From: Kribbella aluminosa
GTDB taxonomy: Bacteria; Actinomycetota; Actinomycetes; Propionibacteriales; Kribbellaceae
Length of the DNA stretch: 64,000 bases
Assembly: GCF_017876295.1 (NCBI RefSeq)
Contig: NZ_JAGINT010000001.1
Location: 4,216,001 to 4,280,000 of the forward strand
Direction: 5' to 3'
Shown here: positions 58,279-64,000 of the stretch, in pieces
Layout: the number at the start of each line of letters is the position of its first letter
How positions within the stretch are numbered: position 1 is the stretch's first letter
The notes under the pieces: model-generated
What the model saw: only the letters and a program-made list of their open reading frames with translations
The model's database searches: none
What the model was told of the DNA's origin: nothing
Program-made: the position numbers and the translations under genes

Positions 58279-58833
58279 ATGACGGGCGGTCCTGCGCTGA
58301 TCGAGCTGGACGAGGCGACCCTGGTCGCGCGCGCCCGCGATCGCGACCCGGGATCGTTCGAGCTGCTGGTCCGGCGGTACCAGCGGCGGATCTACACGCT
58401 CTGCCTGCGGATGCTGGACGGCGCCAGCGGCGAGGCCGAGGACCTCACCCAGGAAACCTTCGTCACGGCGTGGCGGCGGCTGCCGGAGATCCAGAACGAC
58501 GCGGCGTTCGGCGGCTGGCTCTACCGCACCGCGACGAACAAGTGCCTGACCGTCCTGCAGCGCCGCCGGCCGACCGTGGACCTCGACGACCAGCACCCGG
58601 CGACGGACGACGACCCGGCCCGTACGGCGGGCACGACCGCCGCGATGGATGCGCTCTCACAGGCGCTCCGGCAGTTGCCGCCGCAGCAACGGGCCTGCTG
58701 GTTGCTGCGCGAGGTGCACGGCCGCTCATATCAGGAGATCGCCGATCTGGTCGGTACGACGCCGACCGCCGTCCGCGGACGGATAGCCAGAGCCCGCGCC
58801 GAGCTCGCGGAGGTGATGAAGCCATGGAGGTGA
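58279..58833 (+). CDS. ECF-type RNA polymerase sigma factor
   Basis: 184 residues. Region 2 is FELLVRRYQRRIYTLCLRML with EDLTQETFVTAWRRLPE and FGGWLYRTATNKCLTVLQR; region 4 is LRQLPPQQRACWLLREVHGR with YQEIADLVGTTPTAVRGRIA. The ATG 58279 is preceded by GGAG. It overlaps the anti-sigma gene by 10 bases. The downstream zinc-binding anti-sigma and two neighbouring Asp23 operons point to an envelope-stress regulon. Confidence 0.95.
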   Translation: MTGGPALIELDEATLVARARDRDPGSFELLVRRYQRRIYTLCLRMLDGASGEAEDLTQETFVTAWRRLPEIQNDAAFGGWLYRTATNKCLTVLQRRRPTVDLDDQHPATDDDPARTAGTTAAMDALSQALRQLPPQQRACWLLREVHGRSYQEIADLVGTTPTAVRGRIARARAELAEVMKPWR

Positions 58834-59366
58834 CCGATCTCCACCCACTGGCCTGCGGCCGAACGGTCGAGGACGTCTGGGACGAGCTCGACAGCGGGAC
58901 GCCGAGCGCGCACCTGGCCGAGTGCCCGCACTGCCGGACGGCACGCGCGAGCCTGGAGCAGCTGGCCGCGGCGACCGCGGACCTGATCGACGACCCGGTC
59001 GACGTCCCGACCGGACTGCTGGACCGGATCATGACCGCGGTCCGCGCGGATGTGAACCTGGGCCGGACGCTTCCGCTCGGGTCGGCGGACGTGGAGCTGT
59101 CCGTGCCGGCGCTGGCCGCCGTACTGCGGTACGCCGTCGACGCCGTGCCAGGGATCCGCGCCCGGCAGTGCCGGATCGAGCTGGTCGACAATCGGCCGGA
59201 CACGGTCCGGGTGTCGATGACGGTCGCGCTGAAGTTCGGCGCCGGGCAGGTCACCGCTCTCGAACAGGCCCGGGAGCGGGCCGCCACCGCGCTGTACGCC
59301 CAGATCGGGTACACCGTCGAGAGCCTCGACTTCGAGATCGTCGACGTCTGGACGGACCCGCGGTGA
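58824..59366 (+). CDS. Zinc-binding anti-sigma factor fused to an Asp23-like domain
   Basis: 180 residues, no membrane helix. The ZAS motif is complete: His30-x3-Cys34-x2-Cys37 in HLAECPHC, within a typical anti-sigma domain of about 70 residues. Residues about 85-180 read as an Asp23/Gls24-like domain (ELSVPALAAVLRYAVDAVPG, VRVSMTVALKFGAGQVTALE, YTVESLDFEIVDVW). The overlap with the sigma gene favours an anti-sigma role. The Asp23 part could tether the complex to the Asp23 scaffold and release sigma when the scaffold changes (inference). Confidence 0.85.
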   Translation: MEVTDLHPLACGRTVEDVWDELDSGTPSAHLAECPHCRTARASLEQLAAATADLIDDPVDVPTGLLDRIMTAVRADVNLGRTLPLGSADVELSVPALAAVLRYAVDAVPGIRARQCRIELVDNRPDTVRVSMTVALKFGAGQVTALEQARERAATALYAQIGYTVESLDFEIVDVWTDPR

Positions 59367-59734
59367 CGACCGACGATGCCGCTGAGGTGGAGCGGGTTCA
59401 GCTGGCCGAGACGGCCGCTGTTGCTGCTCGCGCGGTGGCTGGTGTGGTGCGGCTGCAGCCCGGACTGGTCGGGTTGCTGAAGCAGCTCGCGGCGCAGGCC
59501 TGGGAGCGGGCGACCGGCCGCCCGGTTCCCGACATCGCGGGCATCGACGTCGACCTGCACGCCGACGGCAGCGTCCAGGTCGGCGCCCGGATCGTGACCG
59601 CCGCCACCCACCGCGCCGCCGAGGTGGGCGCCGCCGTCCACGCGGCCATCAGCACCGCGGTCGAGTCCGTCACCGGTACGGCACCGCAGGTCCGCGTCCG
59701 CATCGTCGAGATCGACCTCGAGCCCCAGCGCTGA
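59363..59734 (+). CDS. Asp23/Gls24-like protein
   Basis: 123 residues from GTG 59363, overlapping the previous stop (GTGA). The pattern AAVAARAVAGVVRLQPGLVG, then IDVDLHADGSVQVGARIVTA, VHAAISTAVESVTG and VRVRIVEIDL is a diverged Asp23 domain. It is the third gene of the sigma operon and likely a cytosolic partner of the Asp23 proteins encoded opposite. Confidence 0.82.
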   Translation: MTTDDAAEVERVQLAETAAVAARAVAGVVRLQPGLVGLLKQLAAQAWERATGRPVPDIAGIDVDLHADGSVQVGARIVTAATHRAAEVGAAVHAAISTAVESVTGTAPQVRVRIVEIDLEPQR

Positions 59735-59759
59735 GCTGCCGCGGACAGCTGGTCGCCAT

Positions 59760-59765
59760 TAGGGT
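59760..59765 (+). promoter_or_regulatory. -10 box kept in front of the GH2 remnant
   Basis: TAGGGT, 7 bases before the ATG at 59773, the same leaderless layout as functional genes. Confidence 0.4.
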
Positions 59766-59772
59766 CGTATGT

Positions 59773-59963
59773 ATGGACAAGTGGAGGTCCGGCCGACTGG
59801 CCGACGAGGCTGCGGTTACGCCGGCGTACGACGACGGCGCGTTCGAGGTGGTGACGCTGCCGCACACCGTCGTACCGCCGTTCTCACCACGCGGGGCCTC
59901 GTTACGCTCACCGCGACCCACCCGACGCTCGGCGCCGCGGCGGTCACCGTGACGGCGGTCTGA
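59773..59963 (+). pseudogene. GH2 glycosidase, gutted remnant
   Basis: The ATG opens MDKWRSGRLADEAAVTPAYD and DGAFEVVTLPHTVVP, the start of the GH2 sugar-binding jelly-roll domain. After about 35 codons the frame shifts to LTTRGLVTLTATHPTLGAAA and VTVTAV-stop, which is the last strand pair of the C-terminal Ig-like domain in long GH2 enzymes. Roughly 700 or more residues between are gone. The TGA end overlaps the convergent hydrolase gene. Confidence 0.72.
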
Positions 59964-60765
59964 GCCACGCGCCGAGTGCGGTACTCAGCGCCACCGGGGC
60001 GTCGTACTGGATCAGATGGCCGGCGTCCGGAATCTCGGCGTACGACGCACCCGGGATCAGCCCGGCCAGCCGGCGTCCGGTCTCGGTCGGGATCCACTCG
60101 TCCTCGCGTCCCCACACGACCTGGACCGGGATCGTCAGCTCGCCGAGCAGCCGCTCGTTCGTGACCAGGAACTCCTCGTCGTACTGCGCGATCTGCCGGT
60201 AGAACGCCGGCTGCCCGACCTCCGTGCACCACGGACCGACCAGCTCGGCCAGTTCCTCGTCCCGCAACCCGCGATGACTCGCTGCACTCACGTACGCCCG
60301 CACGATCGCCTCATGGATGTACGCCGGCAGCTCGTCCAGCGTCTCCGGATGCCGCTTGACGAACCGAAAGAACGCCGACCCGCTCGGCGGAACAGCGACC
60401 ACGTCGACGAGCATCAGCGATGCGTACGCCGCCTTCTCGACGAGCGCCGCCCGCAACGAGACCGCGCCGCCGAAGTCGTGCGCGACGACCCGCGGCCGGT
60501 CCAGCTCCCAGTGCTCCAGCAGCGCCGCGAACGCGCGAGCCTGCGCGTCGAAGTCCACCGGATGCGCCGGGTCCTTCGACGACTCGCCGTACCCGGGCAT
60601 GTCCCACAGGTACACGGTGAAGTCGGCGCTCAGCGCATCGGCGTACCGCGACCAGACCCGGGACGAGAACGGTGTCCCGTGGCAGAACACCACAGGCGGT
60701 CCGTCGCCGGCTCGTCCCCATGCGATCGATCGCCCGTCCCATGCGAACCGTTCGTCGACGTCCAT
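59944..60765 (-). CDS. Alpha/beta hydrolase with Asp nucleophile (dehalogenase/epoxide hydrolase type)
   Basis: 273 residues from ATG 60765, with GGTGG before it. The oxyanion motif is CHGTPFSSRVW, then LWDMPGYGESS. The elbow is VVAHDFGGAVS, so aspartate replaces serine as nucleophile, as in haloalkane dehalogenases and epoxide hydrolases. The histidine is in DAGHLIQYD and a catalytic acid is near GREDEWIP. Water-driven opening of epoxides or C-halogen bonds is likely; the substrate is not predictable. Confidence 0.9.
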   Translation of the reverse strand: MDVDERFAWDGRSIAWGRAGDGPPVVFCHGTPFSSRVWSRYADALSADFTVYLWDMPGYGESSKDPAHPVDFDAQARAFAALLEHWELDRPRVVAHDFGGAVSLRAALVEKAAYASLMLVDVVAVPPSGSAFFRFVKRHPETLDELPAYIHEAIVRAYVSAASHRGLRDEELAELVGPWCTEVGQPAFYRQIAQYDEEFLVTNERLLGELTIPVQVVWGREDEWIPTETGRRLAGLIPGASYAEIPDAGHLIQYDAPVALSTALGAWLRPPSR

Positions 60766-60791
60766 GCCATCCACCTAACCAGGTACGCGGC

Positions 60792-61853
60792 TCAGGCAAG
60801 ATGCGCGATCCGCTCCTGGACGCGGAACTCGAGCCCGTCCGCGACCGCCAGGTACACGTCCTGGTCGACCAGGTTCCCGTCGAGGCGGAGCAGACCGCGC
60901 GGGCTGTCGTAGAAGTGCCCGGTCGGCAGTCCCGCCGACACCGCGACGGAGCCGCTGATCTCGCCGAGGCGGGCGAGGAAGCGGATCGCCTCGTAACAGG
61001 ACTCGCCGACCGCGTTCAACGCCGGCGCAAACGCACCGAAGCGGGCGTAGTACTGCCTGGCGAACTCGCTGCTCTCCACCGTCGGCAGCCCGTCGAAGTA
61101 CGCCGCGGCCGCATACACCCCGTGGTTCGCGCCCGCTCCGCCGCCGAGCAGCGTGTTCTCCTCGATCGCGGGACTCAGCCTGAGCATCCGCTCGCTCAAT
61201 CCGCCGGCCGCGAACTGGCGGTTGAAATGCACCGCGTCCTGGCCCATCAGCAGCATGATGACGCCGTCGGCGGCGGTCGTCCGCAGCCGGTCGATCACCG
61301 CCCGGAAGTCCGACGTACCGAGCGGCACGTACGCCGAGTGCACGATCTCGGAACCCGTTCCCTGCAAGGCCTCCCGCGCCACCGAGCCGGTCACCCGCGG
61401 ATAGACGTAGTCGTTGCCGACGACAACCCAGCGCCGCGCACCGACCTGCTCGCGCAACCAGTGAGTTGCCGGGAGCAACTGGTTCACCGGCCGCTCGCCG
61501 AGCATGAAGACTCCGGGTGTGTCGTCGGCGCCCTCGTGCATGGCAGCGAACGCGTACACCACCCGCCCGCCGATCCGCCGCGTCAGCGCGATCCGCACGG
61601 CGGAGATGTGCCAGCCGGCAACCGCCTCGACGCGCCCCGAGTCGACCAGCCGCCCGACCTCTTCCGCGACGACCTCGGGCGCGCGACCCGCATCCACCTG
61701 AACGAGCTCGACGGGCCGGCCGGCGATCCCGTTCGCGGCGTTCAGCTGCTCGACGGCGAGCTGGCCGCAGGCCAGGCAGGACGGGCCGTAGATCCCGGTC
61801 GGACCCTGCCGCGGCACGACGAAGGCGACCGGCAGCACATCGGTACGCCGCAC
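60792..61853 (-). CDS. AmiC-like periplasmic-binding-fold sensor or amide/urea-binding protein
   Basis: 353 residues from GTG 61853, chosen because GGAGGAGG lies 5 bases before it. The fold is type I periplasmic-binding (VLPVAFVVPRQGPTGIYGPS, CLACGQLAVEQLNAANGIAG, WVVVGNDYVYPRVTG, ADGVIMLLMGQDAVHFNRQF), closest to AmiC/urea-short-chain amide binders. There is no signal peptide or lipobox, and no ABC permease follows, so it is probably a cytosolic ligand sensor as AmiC is, possibly acting with the divergent MarR protein or the NCS1 permease. Confidence 0.83.
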   Translation of the reverse strand: MRRTDVLPVAFVVPRQGPTGIYGPSCLACGQLAVEQLNAANGIAGRPVELVQVDAGRAPEVVAEEVGRLVDSGRVEAVAGWHISAVRIALTRRIGGRVVYAFAAMHEGADDTPGVFMLGERPVNQLLPATHWLREQVGARRWVVVGNDYVYPRVTGSVAREALQGTGSEIVHSAYVPLGTSDFRAVIDRLRTTAADGVIMLLMGQDAVHFNRQFAAGGLSERMLRLSPAIEENTLLGGGAGANHGVYAAAAYFDGLPTVESSEFARQYYARFGAFAPALNAVGESCYEAIRFLARLGEISGSVAVSAGLPTGHFYDSPRGLLRLDGNLVDQDVYLAVADGLEFRVQERIAHLA

Positions 61854-61954
61854 GTCCACCTCCTCCGGGTCGTCGTTCAGTCTGACCGAACCGGAGGCGG
61901 ATGTTCGAGTGAACCAGCTATATTCCCAGCACCTGAACCTGAGAGGGGGCCGGC

Positions 61955-62338
61955 GTGCTGCTCTTGCTGAAGCGGATCGAGCGACAGCTCGAGGTCGGGC
62001 TGCGGCCGCTGCTCGACGAGTTCGGGCTGACGATCGAGCAGTGGCGGATCATGGCCGCGCTGCTCGAGGAGCCCGGCCAGCCGATGTCGGTACTCGCGGA
62101 ATCCGCCGTACTGCCCGCCGCCAGCCTGACGCGCCACGTGGACAAGCTGGTCGAGCGCGGCCTGGTCCTACGCCGCATCCACCCGAACGACAAGCGGCGG
62201 ATCGTCGCGGCGCTCTCCCCCGTCGGCGGCACGGTCGCCGACCGCCTCGCGACCACCCAGCGGGGCCTGGAGGCGGGCCTCACGAAGTACTTCCAGATGG
62301 AAATACGCGAACGTAGCAGCCCGGCAACACAGCGGTAA
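61955..62338 (+). CDS. MarR-family transcriptional regulator
   Basis: 127 residues from GTG 61955, after GAGAGGGGGCC. The winged HTH core is LLDEFGLTIEQWRIMAALLE, MSVLAESAVLPAASLTRHVD, KLVERGLVLRRIHPNDKRRI. The C-terminal dimerisation helix is somewhat short. It is divergent from the AmiC-like gene and upstream of the NCS1 permease, so it may govern both. Its last codons overlap the GlnR-like box. A TATATT -10 candidate is at 61919-61924. Confidence 0.9.
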   Translation: MLLLLKRIERQLEVGLRPLLDEFGLTIEQWRIMAALLEEPGQPMSVLAESAVLPAASLTRHVDKLVERGLVLRRIHPNDKRRIVAALSPVGGTVADRLATTQRGLEAGLTKYFQMEIRERSSPATQR

Positions 62339-62339
62339 C
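62324..62339 (+). promoter_or_regulatory. GlnR-like box upstream of the permease
   Basis: GCAAC-ACAGCG-GTAAC has the two half-sites and 6-base spacer of the actinobacterial GlnR box (GTNAC-N6-GAAAC), 4 of 5 in each half. A TAGGTT -10 box follows at 62350-62355. Confidence 0.4.
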
Positions 62340-62349
62340 ACGGCGTTCC

Positions 62350-62355
62350 TAGGTT
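62350..62355 (+). promoter_or_regulatory. -10 box of the NCS1 permease
   Basis: TAGGTT; transcription would start near 62361 and leave an 80-base leader. Confidence 0.4.
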
Positions 62356-62360
62356 CCTTC

Positions 62361-62440
62361 CATTCGGGTGCATCCCCCGCCGGCAGCGTCGCCGGCCCGC
62401 CGGAGCACCGCTCGCCCGAAGGTGCCGCAGGAGTTCCGCC
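62361..62440 (+). ncRNA. Structured mRNA leader, possible pseudoknot riboswitch
   Basis: Three perfect helices can be drawn: TTCGGG (62363-62368) with CCCGAA (62415-62420); GCCGGC (62379-62384) with GCCGGC (62391-62396); GCACC (62405-62409) with GGTGC (62421-62425). The first helix uses the loop of the third, which makes an H-type pseudoknot 4 bases before the AGGAG ribosome site (62429-62433). No known class was recognised. Confidence 0.35.
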
Positions 62441-64000
62441 ATGACTGTTGAACCCTCGCTCGACGACCGCACCACCGCCACACCGGCAACCTCCACCGCG
62501 ACCCGCGAGACGCTGGAGGACTACACGCTCCGGTTCGCGCCGCGCAGCTACCGGAAATGGTCGACCGGCGTCGTCGCCGTCTCTGCGCTCGGCGGGATCG
62601 CGTACCTCGCCGACTTCGCGATCGGCGCGAACATCGGGATCTCGTACGGGACCACGAACGCGCTCTGGGGGATCGCGATCTTCGCCGTGGTGATCTTCCT
62701 GACCGGCCTGCCGCTGGCGTACTACGCCGCGCGGTACAACATCGACCTCGACCTGATCACCCGCGGCAGCGGCTTCGGGTACTACGGATCCGTAGTGACC
62801 AACGTGATCTTCGCATCGTTCACGTTCATCTTCTTCGCGCTCGAAGGCTCGATCATGGCGCAGGGCCTGCACCTCGGGCTGCACGTCCCACTGTGGCTCG
62901 GGTACGCCGTGTCGACGCTGGTGATCTTCCCGCTGGTGATCTACGGGATGCGAGTATTGTCAACATTGCAAGTGTGGACAACGCCGCTGTGGCTGATCCT
63001 GATGGTGCTGCCGTTCGGCTACCTGCTCGTCTCGCACCCGTCGTCGGTGTCCACGTTCTTCTCCTACGGCCCGCACGCCGACTTCGGCTCGATGCTGCTC
63101 GCGGCCGGGGTGTGCCTGTCGCTGATCGCTCAGATCGCCGAGCAGATCGACTACCTGCGGTTCATGCCGCCGAGGACCCCGTCGAACTCACGACGCTGGT
63201 GGACCGCTGTGCTGCTCGCCGGACCGGGCTGGGTGATCTTCGGCGCGCTGAAGCAGGTGATCGGGCTGTTCCTCGCGGTGTACATCATCGCCCAGGTCGA
63301 CGGCGGTTCGGCGATCGCGAACCAGCCGGTGCACCAGTTCCTGGAGATCTACCGCGGGTTCCTGCCCGGGTGGCTGGCGATGACGCTGGCCGTCGTACTC
63401 GTGGTGATCAGCCAGGTGAAGATCAACGTCACCAACGCGTACTCCGGTTCCCTGGCCTGGACGAACTCGTACACCCGGCTGACCCGGCACTACCCCGGCC
63501 GGCTGGTGTTCCTCGGGTTCAACCTGGTGATCGCGCTGGTACTGATGGAGGCGAACATGTTCGACTTCCTGAACACGATCCTCGGGTTCTACGCGAACTG
63601 CGGGATGGCGTGGATCGTCGTGGTCGCCTCGGACATCGTGTTCAACAAGTACCTGCTTCGGTTGTCGCCTCGTGAGCCCGAGTTCCGGCGCGGGATGCTG
63701 TACGCCGTGAACCCGGTCGGCTTCGTGTCGATGGCGCTGGCCGCGGGCGTGTCGATCGTGGTGTTCTTCGGCGGGCTCGGGTCCGGGATCAAGCCGTACT
63801 CACCACTCGTCGCGATCGGTCTGGCCGTCGTACTGCCGCCGGTGCTGGCCATCGTCACGCGCGGCAAGTACTACCTGCGCCGGGTCGACGACGGACTCGA
63901 CCTCCCGATGTACGACGAGCACGGAAACCCGTCCGGCGAGGTACTGACGTGCCACGTCTGCCGGCAGGAGTACGAACGCCCCGACATGACCGCCTGCGCC
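62441..64000 (+). CDS. NCS1-family purine/cytosine-permease-like transporter (3' truncated by window)
   Basis: ATG 62441 follows AGGAG by 7 bases; the frame is open for 520 codons to the window end. After a 35-residue Thr-rich tail, 12 helices begin at TGVVAVSALGGIAYLADFAI. NCS1 marks include GANIGISYGTTNALWGI, RGSGFGYYGSVVTN and AEQIDYLRFMPP. After the last helix come GKYYLRRVDDGLDL and a Cys-rich piece (TCHVCRQEYERPDMTAC), probably a zinc-binding cytosolic domain. A nitrogen compound (pyrimidine, purine, allantoin or similar) is the likely substrate, in keeping with the GlnR-like box. Confidence 0.9.
   Translation, partial: MTVEPSLDDRTTATPATSTATRETLEDYTLRFAPRSYRKWSTGVVAVSALGGIAYLADFAIGANIGISYGTTNALWGIAIFAVVIFLTGLPLAYYAARYNIDLDLITRGSGFGYYGSVVTNVIFASFTFIFFALEGSIMAQGLHLGLHVPLWLGYAVSTLVIFPLVIYGMRVLSTLQVWTTPLWLILMVLPFGYLLVSHPSSVSTFFSYGPHADFGSMLLAAGVCLSLIAQIAEQIDYLRFMPPRTPSNSRRWWTAVLLAGPGWVIFGALKQVIGLFLAVYIIAQVDGGSAIANQPVHQFLEIYRGFLPGWLAMTLAVVLVVISQVKINVTNAYSGSLAWTNSYTRLTRHYPGRLVFLGFNLVIALVLMEANMFDFLNTILGFYANCGMAWIVVVASDIVFNKYLLRLSPREPEFRRGMLYAVNPVGFVSMALAAGVSIVVFFGGLGSGIKPYSPLVAIGLAVVLPPVLAIVTRGKYYLRRVDDGLDLPMYDEHGNPSGEVLTCHVCRQEYERPDMTACA

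Noticed and set aside
62341..62440. Guanidine-I (ykkC) riboswitch, suggested by CCTAGGTTCC
   Set aside because: The other conserved blocks of that class are absent and the leader is too short; the TAGGTT is better read as a -10 box.
1..64000. tRNA, rRNA, insertion sequences, integrases, prophage genes
   Set aside because: I looked for TTCGANNC-type loops, transposase and integrase motifs and long terminal repeats and saw none that I could support.

Overview
The window is a chromosomal stretch of a high-GC actinobacterium. Codon third positions are almost all G or C, the gene families are typical of Nocardioidales/Kribbellaceae-type soil actinomycetes (DUF5753 regulator, UdgX, ECF41 and ECF42 sigma factors, DUF1906 exoprotein, DUF929-VKOR pair), and many genes have a TAnnnT box 6-8 bases before the start codon, which predicts leaderless mRNAs. 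Kribbella is my best guess at genus level; this is inference from style, not from a search. I saw no rRNA, tRNA, CRISPR array, transposase or integrase. The first gene (sigma factor) and the last (NCS1 permease) are cut by the window edges.

Layout. 1-7 kb: principal-like sigma factor end, HAD protein, CPBP protease, Dyp peroxidase, ATP-dependent DNA ligase plus methyltransferase, XRE/DUF5753 regulator behind an SOS-like box. 7.05-7.87 kb: a gene-free repeat island with a 68-bp near-perfect palindrome, 35 tandem 9-mers and diverged flanking copies. 7.9-16.2 kb: solo cytochrome oxidase subunit I, hydrolase, decaying LLM and LysR genes, DUF1906 exoprotein, TetR-MFS drug-efflux pair, kinase-like protein. 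16.2-21.4 kb: DnaE opposite a LysR gene with two identical-type dyads between them, then a LexA-family repressor. 21.4-27.8 kb: ECF42/YCII/SRPBCC operon, SnoaL protein and ECF41 sigma, ferredoxin-FNR fusion with an AurF-like diiron oxygenase. 27.9-36.7 kb: MFS, methyltransferase, DUF929-VKOR disulfide pair, UdgX, a gutted phosphoketolase, a SNF2-type helicase, DUF1684 and lytic transglycosylase lipoprotein. 36.7-45.8 kb: VOC proteins, WYL regulator, RibD-like reductase, GH51 arabinofuranosidase, Na+/H+ antiporter, SDR/TetR pair. 45.8-49.2 kb: pta-ackA. 49.1-55.8 kb: site-2 protease, DUF2231, flippase-like protein, two-component system, SPFH protein, SLC13 permease with CBS partner. 55.9-59.7 kb: two divergent Asp23/Gls24 operons, one led by an ECF sigma factor and a zinc-binding anti-sigma fused to an Asp23-like domain. 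59.8-64 kb: GH2 remnant, hydrolase, AmiC-like sensor, MarR and an NCS1 permease with a GlnR-like box and a structured leader.

Themes. (1) Several genes are gutted: the first codons and the last codons survive but the middle is gone (phosphoketolase, sulfatase, GH2, probably an ABC ATPase and a methyltransferase), and some keep their promoter. (2) Two further genes differ from intact versions by a single base. (3) The 9-bp repeat family of the 7.3-kb island reappears in frame inside pta. (4) Stress and envelope regulation is dense: four sigma factors, LexA, and many dyad operators next to divergent regulators.

Limits: all family calls come from reading motifs; no database search, folding or alignment program was run.
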